Shown: in pieces, positions 27,430 to 36,682 of the stretch
Numbering within the stretch: position 1 is the stretch's first letter
Layout: each line of letters begins with the position of its first letter
Source of the DNA: Desulfatitalea sp. BRH_c12
GTDB taxonomy: Bacteria > Desulfobacterota > Desulfobacteria > Desulfobacterales > Desulfosarcinaceae
Length of the DNA stretch: 64,000 nt
Reading direction: 5' to 3'
Assembly: GCA_000961655.1 (NCBI GenBank)
Contig: LADR01000047.1
Coordinates: 62,001-126,000, forward strand
Notes under the pieces: model-generated
Seen by the model: only the letters and a program-made list of their open reading frames with translations
Database searches by the model: none
Told to the model about the DNA's origin: nothing
Position numbers and translations under genes: made by a program

Positions 27430-27795
27430 CTATAGAATGCCACGGTGGGCCAGCGACCATAAGCCGATCATCAGCGACATAAATCCCAAAATAGCGATCG
27501 CCCAGTTGCGTAGCATGCTAAAGGTGCTTGCATCACGTCTCTTTTTATGTTCCTGACAGAGCAACGCCATGGCAGTCTGGTCCAGAATGTCGATTTTGCC
27601 GCCATTTGGTAGTTTGATGGTATGCCGTTTCTTGGAAAAGGATGATGAAATTTGAAATACGTCACTGAATACCAGTCGGTGAAACGGTTCCGCCAGGTGC
27701 CAGACGTGCAAAATCACGCCGTCGTATTGGACCAGAACCAGTGTCGATTCAGATCCCGATCCCGATAATTGATATTTTCCCTCTAATTCGATCAT
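27430..27795 (-). CDS. Small membrane protein, unknown
   Basis: A 121-residue protein. The N-terminal soluble part of about 85 residues is beta-rich (MIELEGKYQLSGSGSESTLV; GVILHVWHLAEPFHRLVFSD), and a single C-terminal span follows (WAIAILGFMSLMIGLWSLAH). An earlier in-frame ATG at 27867 would add 24 residues; neither start has a strong ribosome site, and I prefer 27795 because the conserved-looking part begins there. No family recognised. Confidence 0.5.
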   Translation of the reverse strand: MIELEGKYQLSGSGSESTLVLVQYDGVILHVWHLAEPFHRLVFSDVFQISSSFSKKRHTIKLPNGGKIDILDQTAMALLCQEHKKRRDASTFSMLRNWAIAILGFMSLMIGLWSLAHRGIL

Positions 27796-28200
27796 TTTAA
27801 GCCCGTATGCAGTTACGGATTCACGCTGCCTCAGCGGCAATGCTGAGGACCGTATAGCATTAGGCATGCCAAGTGCTGTCGGCGTTCAAATCACTGGTTA
27901 CCGGTCGAAATGAACGACATCACAGGTGGTGCAGGGTTTCGGCTGCCAATTTTTGGCAAAAAATGAATGCATTTTGTCATTTGCAGCAACGTTCCGGAAA
28001 GCCGTGAGGCGCGACCCATGCCGTAAGGTGGGTTTGCCAGGGATGGCGTAAAGCTTAGAATAAGGCGCTTATCATCTGTGATAATATTGCCCGAAGTCGA
28101 AGCCTTCTGATTGAGCTGAGCGAGAGATCCCGCTTATTGAATGGCAGGCGATTTCCACTTCGATTGACCCGACTTTGATTGATTGCTTTTTTGCACATCG
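27796..28200. other. Intergenic region, no gene seen
   Basis: Between fabH and the small membrane protein, both on the minus strand, lie about 400 bp. Short frames here lack ribosome sites and protein-like composition. No clear terminator or promoter is seen. Confidence 0.45.
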
Positions 28201-29205
28201 TCAACCGGGGTTTGTTGCGGCCCATTTCAGTAAGGTAGCCCCCCATGTGAGACCAGCGCCGAAACTGACCAGCAGGACAATATCCCCATGGTTGATGCGG
28301 CTGCTACGGTTGGCTTCATCCATGGCCAACGGGATCGAGGCCGATGATGTGTTTCCGTATTTATGCACATTGGTGAAGAATCTATCCATCGGAATTTTCA
28401 ATTTTTCAGCAACCGCCTGGATGATACGCAAATTGGCTTGGTGAGGGATCACCAGTTGGATGTCTTCGCGTGTCAATCCATTTTGTACCAAAGCGGTTTC
28501 CGCGATGCCGGCCATGGAGGAGACGGCCTGTTTGAACAGGCGGTTGCCCTCCATCTTGAGATGAAAGGGGACACTCGCCAAACCTTTTAACAGTTCGGGT
28601 GGGGGATCGTTGCCACTGTCACTGTAGAGAAGGTCCCAGTAACGGCCATCGGACTTGATGTGCGTTGAGAGAATTCCGCCGGGCTCCGCGCGATTTTGCA
28701 GGATGGCGGCGCCGGCGCCGTCTCCCAAAAGCACGCATGTGCCGCGATCTTTCCAATTGACCAAGGTGGTCAAGCGTTCAGCGCCGATCACGAGGCAGGT
28801 TTTGGACATGCCCGCCTTGATGTTGTTATTGGCAATATCCAAGGCATACATAAAACCCGAGCAGCCGGCTGAAATGTCGTAAGCTGCTGCGTTGAAAGCT
28901 TCTATCTCTTTTTGTATCATGCATGCCGCTGACGGAAAAATACGATCAGCCGAAACGGTTCCGGTGATAATGGTGTCGATCTGATCCGCGGAAACGCCTG
29001 CCATTTGCATGGCACGCCGCGCAGCCAAGGCACCCAGGGCGGCAGTGGTTTCATTCTTATCCACCATTGCGATGCGGCGCTCTTTTATGCCCGTACGGCG
29101 TGTAATCCATTCATCGGAGGTATCTACAATTTGCTCCAAGCCGGCGTTGTCCAAAATACGTTCCGGTACCGCCGAGCCGGTTCCGGTGATGTGTGCAAAA
29201 GGCAT
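28201..29205 (-). CDS. fabH: Beta-ketoacyl-ACP synthase III
   Basis: A 334-residue thiolase-fold enzyme that condenses acyl-CoA with malonyl-ACP to start fatty-acid synthesis. The catalytic triad is visible: Cys115 in ISAGCSGFMYAL, His in VIPHQANLRI (about 257) and Asn in KYGNTSSASIPLAM (about 288). DTSDEWITRRTGI is the classic N-terminal signature. AGGAGAG lies upstream of ATG 29205. The gene is isolated from other fab genes, so it may be a second FabH or the producer of a special starter rather than the main housekeeping copy. Confidence 0.93.
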   Translation of the reverse strand: MPFAHITGTGSAVPERILDNAGLEQIVDTSDEWITRRTGIKERRIAMVDKNETTAALGALAARRAMQMAGVSADQIDTIITGTVSADRIFPSAACMIQKEIEAFNAAAYDISAGCSGFMYALDIANNNIKAGMSKTCLVIGAERLTTLVNWKDRGTCVLLGDGAGAAILQNRAEPGGILSTHIKSDGRYWDLLYSDSGNDPPPELLKGLASVPFHLKMEGNRLFKQAVSSMAGIAETALVQNGLTREDIQLVIPHQANLRIIQAVAEKLKIPMDRFFTNVHKYGNTSSASIPLAMDEANRSSRINHGDIVLLVSFGAGLTWGATLLKWAATNPG

Positions 29206-29401
29206 AAGTCCAACACTCTCCTGTCGAAGTGGGAATCTTTCTGAAAGAACAAGGCAGCGGGCAGCCTTGCCGGATCAGCAAACCCCATATTAAAGCATAA
29301 TCAGCCCTTGGAGTCAAAATGATTTGAATATGTCAATCATTTAGCCCGTTCCATACCACGCACGAATGAGAGCGGTACGGCAATTGCGTTGCTTCCGATA
29401 T

Positions 29402-29434
29402 CACCCGCGGGGGAAATTAGCGTCCCCGCGGGTG
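29402..29434. terminator. GC-rich hairpin after asd
   Basis: CACCCGCGGGG (29402-29412) pairs perfectly with CCCCGCGGGTG (29424-29434) across an 11-nt loop, 4 bp past the asd stop. The T-run (29435-29439) is on the asd-proximal side, so for the asd transcript the hairpin is followed by ATATC rather than a U tract. It is probably a terminator of moderate strength. Confidence 0.55.
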
Positions 29435-29437
29435 TTT

Positions 29438-30556
29438 TTATCCGAGGTGTTCGCGAAGAATGTGGAGCATGCGCCGCAACGGCTCGGCCGCGCCCCACAA
29501 GAGCTGGTCTCCTACCGAGAAAGCCGTGAGATAATCGGGCCCCAGGATCAGCTTGCGCATCCGGCCGACAGGTACCGACAGCGTCCCGGACACTTTTGCC
29601 GGCGACAGTTCCTCAAGGGTGATCTGCTTCTCGTTGGGAATAACTTTTACCCATGGATTGTGTTCGGCCAGTATGGCTTCGATTTCATCCAAGGGCAGGG
29701 CCTTGGTCAGCTTGATGGTAAATGCCTGGCTATGGCAGCGCATGGCACCAATTCGCACGCATTGACCGTCTATGGGAATTGGATTGGCGCTGCGTCCCAG
29801 AATTTTGTTGGTTTCCACGTATCCTTTCCATTCTTCGCGCGTTTGCCCGTTTTCCATGGCGCGGTCGATCCAGGGAATCAAACTTGCCGCCAGGGGCGCT
29901 CCGAAATGGGTCTTGGGAAATTCCGGGTCGCGAAGGGTTGCGGTAACCGTGCGGTCGATGTCCAAGATGGAGACAGCCGGGCCCGTCAGCAGGTCAGCGG
30001 CTGCGTGACCGATATTTTGCATTTGTTGCACCAGTTCTTGCATATTCTTTGCGCCCGCACCGGAAGCGGCCTGATACGTCATGGAAGTCATCCATTCCAC
30101 CAGGTTGCGGGCGAACAATCCTCCCAAGGCCATAAGCATCAGGGAAACCGTGCAGTTGCCACCGACAAAGTCTTTGATTCCTTTGGATAATGCCTCATCG
30201 ATGACGGGCCGGTTGACCGGATCCAGAATAATGACGCTGTCGCTTTGCATCCGTAACGTGGAAGCGGCGTCGATCCAATAACCTTTCCAACCGTTCTGAC
30301 GCAGTTGCCCATGGCATTTTTGCGTGTAGTCGCCACCCTGGCAGGAAACGACGATATTCATTTGGCTGAGGCGATCGATATTGTATGCATCTTCCACCAA
30401 CCCATCGTTTTGGCCTAATGCGGGACCTTTGCGGCCAGCCTGGGAGGTTGAAAAGAAAAAATATTCAAAGTGTTTGAAATCGTCTTCAACGCGCATGCGT
30501 TCCATAAGTACGGAACCGACCATTCCGCGCCATCCGACCAATCCGACTGTCAGCAT
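29438..30556 (-). CDS. asd: Aspartate-semialdehyde dehydrogenase
   Basis: A 372-residue NADP-dependent enzyme that converts aspartyl phosphate to aspartate semialdehyde, the branch to lysine, diaminopimelate, methionine and threonine. The N-terminal [18 protein letters not shown] is the nucleotide loop of the enterobacterial Asd type. The active Cys sits in [12 protein letters not shown] (about 137), and the substrate His lies in the C-terminal half ([16 protein letters not shown]). Length matches E. coli Asd (367 aa). AAGGAG precedes ATG 30556. It is monocistronic as far as can be seen. Confidence 0.95.
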   Translation of the reverse strand: MLTVGLVGWRGMVGSVLMERMRVEDDFKHFEYFFFSTSQAGRKGPALGQNDGLVEDAYNIDRLSQMNIVVSCQGGDYTQKCHGQLRQNGWKGYWIDAASTLRMQSDSVIILDPVNRPVIDEALSKGIKDFVGGNCTVSLMLMALGGLFARNLVEWMTSMTYQAASGAGAKNMQELVQQMQNIGHAAADLLTGPAVSILDIDRTVTATLRDPEFPKTHFGAPLAASLIPWIDRAMENGQTREEWKGYVETNKILGRSANPIPIDGQCVRIGAMRCHSQAFTIKLTKALPLDEIEAILAEHNPWVKVIPNEKQITLEELSPAKVSGTLSVPVGRMRKLILGPDYLTAFSVGDQLLWGAAEPLRRMLHILREHLG

Positions 30557-30866
30557 GGTTGTTCTCCTTTAAAGCCCAAATTGGCGTTGCATAATCGGTC
30601 GATCATTAGGTTGGGTATCCTGAATTGTCAAGGGGATTGTCGGCAGAGCGAACGCTGTTCCATGGATGTGCAGGCGACGGCATAGATTTTTCGCCCGTAT
30701 AGTTGAAGCGTGGGCGCGGTAATGGTATAAACGACTTTGCAGGAGGGTTGCCTGTCAGGCATGGGTAATTATCAAGGGGCCATAGCTGACCTCGTCTGGA
30801 TCGAAAATGGCAGCTGAAGAATCCTGGGCGGAATAGACCCGGCACCAACAAACAGTGGGCGGTAAA
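30557..30866. other. Divergent intergenic region
   Basis: This 310-bp region separates asd (minus) from the DUF1285-like gene (plus). It must contain both promoters. I see no convincing -35/-10 pair, repeat or hairpin. The long minus-strand frame that crosses it is a shadow. Confidence 0.4.
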
Positions 30867-31316
30867 ATGCGGGAAATTGTCATCCCAAAAGAGCAAGCAG
30901 TGTTCCGGATGGACCGTTTCGGATTTTGGTACAATGATGGCGGGCGTTTTGAACACAAGAAAATCATAGACTACTTCAATATCTCCATCCGCAGAGATGA
31001 ACAGGGCTATTTCGTGGAACAGATCACGGAAGACGTTCGTGAGAAAGTGTATTTCGATTATGAAGACACCCCCTTGTTCGCCATCGACGTGCACATTGCC
31101 GAACACATCCGGGTGTTCCTGAATACACGCAAGACACTCCGGCTTTCCCCAGGCAATCTTTTTGTTCAGCAGGATAATCTTTACATGACTGTCGGTGACG
31201 AACGGATCAAATTTTCGGATCGTGCCATGCTCAAGCTTGCTGCCTGCATGGACCATGATGGCGAAAGCTATTGCTTCCTGGTGGACGGGAAGCGTTATGT
31301 TTTGCCCGAGCGATAG
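30867..31316 (+). CDS. DUF1285-like protein
   Basis: A 149-residue soluble protein. The pattern DGGRFEHKKIIDYFNISIRR, DEQGYFVEQITEDVREKVYF and YEDTPLFAIDV resembles DUF1285 proteins (wet-to-dry beta barrels of unknown role). GGGCGG precedes ATG 30867; the GTG at 30855 is a less likely start. The YpsA-like gene follows after 46 bp in the same direction, suggesting an operon. The function is unknown in the family as far as I can recall. Confidence 0.65.
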   Translation: MREIVIPKEQAVFRMDRFGFWYNDGGRFEHKKIIDYFNISIRRDEQGYFVEQITEDVREKVYFDYEDTPLFAIDVHIAEHIRVFLNTRKTLRLSPGNLFVQQDNLYMTVGDERIKFSDRAMLKLAACMDHDGESYCFLVDGKRYVLPER

Positions 31317-31362
31317 AAAGTGGTGGGGGCAGGGCAGGCGTTTTAAAGATGAGGTCATAACA

Positions 31363-32187
31363 GTGGTTCGAAAGATCATTTCCGGCGGACAGACAGGCGT
31401 CGAATTGGCCGCCTTGGACACCGCCATCAAGCTCGGTATCGCCCATGGGGGGTGGACCTCTCATGGTAAACGCAATGAAGATGGGCCGCTGTCAGACATT
31501 TACGCGTTGACAGAAACCGCCTCCTTGGGTTTTTACGAATCCCTGGAAAAAAATGTCCTGGCGGCCGATGGGACGCTGGTCATCTCACGCGGCGCGCATA
31601 CTCCTGTCTCATCGCAGGCCGTCCAAATGACCCTCAGGCACCAGCGTCAGTTCCTGCATGTCGATCTGCGCCAATATGCCCTTTTCGAAGCAGCATCCCT
31701 AGTCAACTCCTGGATGTCGCTAAAACAGATCAAAGTAGCGTATATTACCGGCCCATTGGCCGGCGAAGATGCGGATATCTATAGCCAGGCGCAGAAGGTA
31801 TTGGAAACAGCCTTCTATCTCGGCTTTGTCAAATCGGGCCTGCAGTCGGGACATGCCAACGTAATTTCAGCCATTCCACCTCGCAGTCCTGCCGACTGGC
31901 CCCATAGCGTCCAGGATGGGGTGCAGCGGCTTAAATCCTCTTTACCGCTGAAAGACCGCACTATTCTGGCCAACATGCAGCCGGATGAAGTCAATCATCT
32001 AAATACCGGCATCAGCGAATACATCAAACAACATTTCGGGTTGTACAATGGCAATGAAAAGTTGCTGCAGTCCTGCGCCGAAATCGGACAGCTTAAACAG
32101 CCCCTGGTGGACGAGGCGTGTGCGATCATTCTGCGGGCGCTATGGGAAGATTTGCGGAAGACCCACAAGCTGCGGGTCATCAAATAA
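31363..32187 (+). CDS. YpsA/SLOG-family putative nucleotide-binding protein with extra C-terminal domain
   Basis: A 274-residue protein from a GTG start with GAGG upstream. Residues 1-115 follow the circularly permuted YpsA (putative molybdenum carrier) type of SLOG fold: KIISGGQTGVELAALDTAIK, GIAHGGWTSHGKRNEDGPLS and GTLVISRGAHTPVSS. SLOG proteins bind nucleotides or related ligands. The remaining 150 or so residues (from VAYITGPLAGEDADIYSQAQ) look like a further Rossmann-like piece and a helical tail that I cannot assign. The family's 'molybdenum carrier' label rests on a plant protein and should not be read as function. Confidence 0.75.
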   Translation: MVRKIISGGQTGVELAALDTAIKLGIAHGGWTSHGKRNEDGPLSDIYALTETASLGFYESLEKNVLAADGTLVISRGAHTPVSSQAVQMTLRHQRQFLHVDLRQYALFEAASLVNSWMSLKQIKVAYITGPLAGEDADIYSQAQKVLETAFYLGFVKSGLQSGHANVISAIPPRSPADWPHSVQDGVQRLKSSLPLKDRTILANMQPDEVNHLNTGISEYIKQHFGLYNGNEKLLQSCAEIGQLKQPLVDEACAIILRALWEDLRKTHKLRVIK

Positions 32188-32368
32188 GATTCACCATCCG
32201 TTTCAGTCACAACAAAACGGTGCCACTGAAAAGCAGGCGACACCCTGTCCTGGGCTTTTCGCTTTCTTTCTCATCTTCCGCATTTGACTTGTCGACGGAA
32301 TGTTGATATCTGCCCACCTTTTGCTGGACCGTGCAAATACGGTGTTCGAATTAACCAGGAGATGCCCC

Positions 32369-33691
32369 ATGGCTGAAGTCGTTCCCTTCAAAGGCGTACG
32401 TTACAACCCCGCATTGATCCCCGATATGGCTGCTGTAGTGGCTCCGCCGTACGATGTTATCAGCCCCAAAGAGCAGGAGGGCTTCTACCAAAGCCATCCC
32501 AACAACGTGATACGCTTGATTCTCGGCAAACATCAGGCGGGCGACAATGCCGCTGACAACGTGCACGTTCGGTCGGGCAGTGATTTTCATTCCTGGTTGG
32601 CGCAAAACGTTCTGATGCGGGATTCGGTGGCCGCTTTTTACCTCACGGCGGTTGATTTTACCAGTTATGGCCAGTCGTATACCCGCTACGGGATTATCGG
32701 ACGTGTGCGCCTGGAGCCCTTTGATAAGGGCATCATATTGCCGCACGAGCGCACTTTTTCAAAAGTGAAATCTGAACGGCTCCTGTTGATGAAGGCCTGC
32801 CACGCCAATTTCAGCCCGATTTTCGGCCTCTTTTCCGGTGGCACGGACCTAGTGAAACAAATGCAGGAAATCGCGGCAACGCAGCTTCCTGTGATGGATC
32901 TGATCGACAGCAAAGGGCATCGGCAGCGCATGTGGTGTGTGACTGAAAAGCATGTCGTCAGTCGGCTCACCGCCTTTTTCGAGTCTGAACGCATCTATAT
33001 TGCCGATGGCCATCATCGTTACGAAACCGCATTGAATTACCGCGAATGGGTCAAAGAGAGTGACCCCGCCTTTGCATCCGATCATCCCGCTAATTTTATC
33101 ATGATGAGTTTAAGCAGCATGGCGGATCCGGGCATGATCATTTTGCCCGCGCATCGTCTTCTCAAAAGTGTTCCGCCTAGAGCGAAAGCGGAATTTCAGC
33201 AAAAAATGCAAGATTACTTTGAAATTACGACGGTTGCCACGGACAAAGGCGTGGATGAAGCGGTTGGCCTATTCACACAGACTTTGGAATCTCTGGCAAA
33301 TAAACATGCGATCGGCCTTTTTTCGCGTGAGCCGTCGGTTTTGCAGGTCATGGTGCTGAAGGAAGGGATAATGGCGCGGTTGTTCAAAGACCAAATACCG
33401 CCGGCTTTGCAGGATTTGGATGTCACCATACTGACGCACGTGATCATGATGGCCTTGATGGGTTTTGATCAGGAAACCCTCGATGATCAAACCAAGATCA
33501 TCTACCGCACCGCCATCCACGAGGCATTTCAAAGTATCGAAGAGGGCGAGGCGGACATGGCGTTCATTCTCAATCCTACAAAAATAGAACAAGTGCAGCG
33601 CGTTGCCGAACATGGTCTGATCATGCCGCGCAAATCGACCTACTTTTATCCTAAGGTCATCAGCGGATTGGTTTTCAACCTGCTCAGGTAA
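32369..33691 (+). CDS. DUF1015 family protein
   Basis: A 440-residue soluble protein with the DUF1015 layout. It opens with EVVPFKGVRYNPALIPDMAA and VVAPPYDVISPKEQEGFYQS, with a central IADGHHRYETALNYREW and a C-terminal MPRKSTYFYPKVISGLVFN. The HHRYETA block and KSTYFYPK block are nearly invariant in the family, which occurs in many anaerobes near serine or amino-acid metabolism and may be a HipA-like or kinase-like enzyme; the reaction is unknown. ATG 32369 has AGGAG upstream. No operon partner. Confidence 0.88.
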   Translation: MAEVVPFKGVRYNPALIPDMAAVVAPPYDVISPKEQEGFYQSHPNNVIRLILGKHQAGDNAADNVHVRSGSDFHSWLAQNVLMRDSVAAFYLTAVDFTSYGQSYTRYGIIGRVRLEPFDKGIILPHERTFSKVKSERLLLMKACHANFSPIFGLFSGGTDLVKQMQEIAATQLPVMDLIDSKGHRQRMWCVTEKHVVSRLTAFFESERIYIADGHHRYETALNYREWVKESDPAFASDHPANFIMMSLSSMADPGMIILPAHRLLKSVPPRAKAEFQQKMQDYFEITTVATDKGVDEAVGLFTQTLESLANKHAIGLFSREPSVLQVMVLKEGIMARLFKDQIPPALQDLDVTILTHVIMMALMGFDQETLDDQTKIIYRTAIHEAFQSIEEGEADMAFILNPTKIEQVQRVAEHGLIMPRKSTYFYPKVISGLVFNLLR

Positions 33692-33757
33692 TTCATACGT
33701 GCTGGGTGTATGCTGAGAAGCCTGAGTGGGGCTTAACGGTCCACCCTGCACTTAGCA

Positions 33758-34204
33758 TTAGCGCACCGGCGAAGCCGATGTCGATTTCTGCTCGGATAAC
33801 GCCTTATGTTCGGCGGCCAGTTCATCGAGAAGTCGATGCAGCGGCCAAGCCTCGGAAAAGGGTGTCAAAACAGCCCAGAGCGATTGCTGCATGCCAGCCT
33901 GCTTGCAGCCGGACATCAGGCGATGCAATTCGACTTCATTGATGCCGGCTGCAATAATCGCGCGGGGCAGCAGTGAGTCCACACCTTCTCCGTAACCATC
34001 GGCGTGCTGCAACAACTTGCCGAGTGTTTCGGTGCGGGTATCAACATTGCCCCAAACCAGGGGCAGATCATCGATGGCCAGCCTTTCCAGCAGGGTTTTA
34101 AATTTAGGTTGCGCGGCCGTTGAAAAACCGCACAGCAGCAGTTTGCGCGGACCGTAAAACCTTTTATCCGAATGGCCCACCTTTTCAAAAGTTCCCTCGG
34201 TCAT
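33758..34204 (-). CDS. Hypothetical protein, DUF3783-like
   Basis: A 148-residue soluble protein. RKLLLCGFSTAAQPKFKTLL and LWAVLTPFSEAWPLHRLLDE recall the small alpha/beta domain DUF3783, where the C-terminal part is the more conserved; this is from memory and moderate at best. AAGGAGAT sits before ATG 34204, so translation is well supported. It ends 66 bp from the convergent DUF1015 gene. Confidence 0.6.
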   Translation of the reverse strand: MTEGTFEKVGHSDKRFYGPRKLLLCGFSTAAQPKFKTLLERLAIDDLPLVWGNVDTRTETLGKLLQHADGYGEGVDSLLPRAIIAAGINEVELHRLMSGCKQAGMQQSLWAVLTPFSEAWPLHRLLDELAAEHKALSEQKSTSASPVR

Positions 34205-34275
34205 GGCATCTCCTTAATAGGCATCGCCGGGGTTGACAGCGGATGGCGACATGTTGCTGATGTAGAGATATTAAA

Positions 34276-34320
34276 TGCCGCGTGGGGCGACTCCCCTCGG
34301 GTCCGCACCTATGGTGAACG
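34276..34320. repeat. Dispersed intergenic repeat, copy 1
   Basis: This 45-bp stretch matches 54020-54063 in the same orientation at roughly 39 of 45 positions, with one gap. Both copies lie in intergenic DNA and both contain GGGTCCGCACC. Such short GC-rich dispersed units are typical of REP- or MITE-like families. Confidence 0.65.
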
Positions 34321-34409
34321 GCAGCTTTTCGAAACAATAGGCGGAGAAGTATAAAGCGCTGAATTTCCAAATGCGGTTACCCTGCACAGCGCGAAACGAT
34401 CTTCCCGTT

Positions 34410-35024
34410 TCAGGTTCTCAAGGCCAGGCACAAGCCGTCATGTTCCGGTGAATGTCCAGGCAAAAACCCCCATAGGTTAACCACCTCCCACTTGTTGCTC
34501 TGAAAGATAGCTTGGTTGAAGTTGTGCGCGTCTTTGAAACCGGTGTTGTCGACAAAAAGCAGACCCCCGGGCGTCAGGAGCTGTGCACATGCGGGCAGCG
34601 CCGTCAGGTAATCCTCCTTTTCAATATCCATGAAGATCATATCCAAAGGTGCCTGCATGACCTGCAAGGCCTTCAGTGCATTGGCCTGACGCACCTCAGC
34701 CCAAGCGGATAGCCCCTCCCGATCGATATTCGCGCGCGCGCGCGATGCCAGGGTTTCACTGAGTTCAAGCGAAACAAGATGACCACCCGTATGGCGGCAG
34801 GCATGGGCAAGGTATAAGGTTGAATAGCCGATGGCCGTTCCGAGTTCAAGCAGATGTTGGGCATTGCGCAGGCGGGCTAACAAATACAAGAGCTTTCCGA
34901 CCAGGGGGCCCACAATGGGTATTTGTTCGTTGCGCGCCTCTTCTTCCAATGCTTTCAGGAGGTCCGATCGCGGTGCTATCCACTGGCGAAAATACTCTGT
35001 AGGGTGATCGACGAGCGTGTTCAT
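34410..35024 (-). CDS. Class I SAM-dependent O-methyltransferase
   Basis: A 204-residue enzyme of the catechol / caffeoyl-CoA O-methyltransferase family, which moves a methyl from SAM to a hydroxyl. The SAM motif is LLELGTAIGYSTLYLAHA, followed by GHLVSLELSETLASRARAN (acidic ribose-binding loop) and the metal-site segment LDMIFMDIEKEDYLTALP. The family metal ligands are D and N near the end (FVDNTGF). Length is slightly short for the family. GGGAAGG precedes ATG 35024. A small membrane-protein gene ends 32 bp before it; the substrate is unknown. Confidence 0.87.
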   Translation of the reverse strand: MNTLVDHPTEYFRQWIAPRSDLLKALEEEARNEQIPIVGPLVGKLLYLLARLRNAQHLLELGTAIGYSTLYLAHACRHTGGHLVSLELSETLASRARANIDREGLSAWAEVRQANALKALQVMQAPLDMIFMDIEKEDYLTALPACAQLLTPGGLLFVDNTGFKDAHNFNQAIFQSNKWEVVNLWGFLPGHSPEHDGLCLALRT

Positions 35025-35056
35025 AGTTCCCTTCCCATGGCGTTTGCGTAGGGCAA

Positions 35057-35278
35057 TTACCGTGTGAGTTGGCGGATCGCCTTGATACCTGTCAAGAAAG
35101 TTGGAAAAAGATGCAATAAGAGATCAAAAAGGTCGATGGGTCTCGTCAGTGCGCCATTTTTTAGCATCACGATCTTCTCGACCACATGGGGCATGGGCCT
35201 GAATGGCGCAAGAAGCACGAGCAACGCCAGTACAATCAAAGGTATCCAGGGAAGCGCGTCCAGCCACTTGAACATCAT
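35057..35278 (-). CDS. Small two-span membrane protein
   Basis: A 73-residue protein with a span WIPLIVLALLVLLAPFRP and a second hydrophobic stretch LLLHLFPTFLTGI. The middle HVVEKIVMLKNGALTRPIDL resembles short proteins often labelled 'RND transporter' in databases, though they are far too small to be one. AAAGG precedes the ATG-ATG start. No function can be assigned. Placed between a methyltransferase and a small helical protein on the same strand. Confidence 0.6.
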   Translation of the reverse strand: MMFKWLDALPWIPLIVLALLVLLAPFRPMPHVVEKIVMLKNGALTRPIDLFDLLLHLFPTFLTGIKAIRQLTR

Positions 35279-35335
35279 TGCTTACCTTTGTTAAAGATGT
35301 GGCAGCCGAACCCAGTAGGTCGCGGCTGCCGGTTC

Positions 35336-35653
35336 CTATGCCGTTTGGGATGCTTTTGAATAGACACCGCGGTAGTTGACATAAATGTCGTAAATTCTGC
35401 GCTTCAGGTCTTTTAGATGTTGCGATTGCTCGTTTGAGCTCCACCGGGGTTCGCTGATCGAAAACAGGGCATTGTTTAAATCATCAAAGAGATGTTCGGT
35501 GGTAACGCACCATTCATCCGTGCAAATTTCGGCCATTTCTTTGGCTTCGTCGATGTTCTTCTCAAGCAGTGCCATAGACTTGCCCAGGGCGGCAAGGTAA
35601 GTGCCCCATGCGTTGGCAAGTTCCTGCTGGAGTTCATCTTTGGGCATACTCAT
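35336..35653 (-). CDS. Small helical protein, unknown
   Basis: A 105-residue protein, almost entirely helical and acidic (DELQQELANAWGTYLAALGK; MALLEKNIDEAKEMAEICTD; HLKDLKRRIYDIYVNYRGVY). A near-consensus GGAGGTGA lies before ATG 35653, so expression is likely and the longer frame to 35725 is not used. It has two Cys. It is divergent from mutM. No family recognised. Confidence 0.65.
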   Translation of the reverse strand: MSMPKDELQQELANAWGTYLAALGKSMALLEKNIDEAKEMAEICTDEWCVTTEHLFDDLNNALFSISEPRWSSNEQSQHLKDLKRRIYDIYVNYRGVYSKASQTA

Positions 35654-35799
35654 GATCTCACCTCCTTTGTTTCGAGACTTTTCCAAAATAGGCATACATG
35701 ATTCGATAGCAATTCTTCGGTTCAAAAATCAGCACGGCTCGACAACCGGCTACCCGCATGCTAAAGCCCTCTATTCTAATTTAAAAAAGGGGGGAAAAC

Positions 35800-36636
35800 A
35801 TGCCTGAATTACCTGAAGTTCAAACCATTGTGAACGATCTGAATGCCGCCGGTATGACCGGGCGCCAGGTGGTTCAGGCACAGGTTTTCTGGCCCCGCAC
35901 AATCGCCACCAGTTCACCCGAGACATTTCGTCGTTCGATCAAGGGTCAGGTTATCGGAACGATCGGCAGGCGGGCCAAATTCATATTGTTCGGGTTTAAG
36001 AGCGGCAAACGTCTGGCAGTGCATTTGCGCATGACCGGCCGTTTTCAAATCGGCAAAAGCGATCGACCCAATGGGCATGTTCATGTCATCCTGAGCCTGG
36101 ATGACGGAAGGTCCCTCTGGTTTCATGATACCCGCAAATTCGGTCGTTTTTACCTGATGGACACATCGGAGAGCGAGAGCCTTCTGGCATCTCTGGGACC
36201 GGAACCGCTGGACGCCGCTTTCACGCCGGGTGTTCTCGCGGGGGGACTTGCCAGGCATCATCGGCAGATCAAGCCGCTGCTGCTCGATCAGACTTTTATT
36301 GCCGGTCTGGGCAATATTTATGTGGATGAATCCTTGTGGGCCGCGCGCATACATCCTTTGCGCAGAGCCGACACGCTCTTGCCGGCGGAGGTCAAGGCGT
36401 TGCACGCGGCCATACGGCACACGCTGCGCCAGGGTTTGAAATATGCCGGTACAACGTTGGGACGGGGGCAGAGCAACTTTTATTCACTCGGGGAGTCCCG
36501 GGGTACAAACGATACCCATTTAAAAGTGTTCCGCCGGACAGGATTGCCCTGTGAGCGGTGCAAAAGGCCTATTGAAAGGATAGTCGTCGGGCAAAGAAGC
36601 ACTCATCTATGCCAATGGTGCCAGCGGCTGCAATGA
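35800..36636 (+). CDS. mutM: Formamidopyrimidine-DNA glycosylase
   Basis: A 278-residue base-excision enzyme that removes 8-oxoguanine and formamidopyrimidines and nicks the abasic site. The catalytic N-terminal Pro and Glu are in MPELPEVQTI; the Lys of KSGKRLAVHLRMTGRF is the conserved catalytic Lys region. The helix-two-turn-helix is QTFIAGLGNIYVDESLWAAR, and the C-terminal zinc finger is CERCKRP ... CQWCQRLQ. AGGGGGG precedes ATG 35800. A uracil-DNA glycosylase gene follows about 700 bp later, so two base-excision enzymes are close but not clearly co-transcribed. Confidence 0.95.
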   Translation: MPELPEVQTIVNDLNAAGMTGRQVVQAQVFWPRTIATSSPETFRRSIKGQVIGTIGRRAKFILFGFKSGKRLAVHLRMTGRFQIGKSDRPNGHVHVILSLDDGRSLWFHDTRKFGRFYLMDTSESESLLASLGPEPLDAAFTPGVLAGGLARHHRQIKPLLLDQTFIAGLGNIYVDESLWAARIHPLRRADTLLPAEVKALHAAIRHTLRQGLKYAGTTLGRGQSNFYSLGESRGTNDTHLKVFRRTGLPCERCKRPIERIVVGQRSTHLCQWCQRLQ

Positions 36637-36682
36637 CGCATAGAACCGGTCGGCAGCGGATAACGGACGCGCTGGCAATTGA

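Noticed and set aside
30606-31430. Minus-strand 274-codon frame
   Set aside because: It overlaps the plus-strand DUF1285-like gene and the start of the YpsA-like gene, both of which have family-like motifs and ribosome sites.
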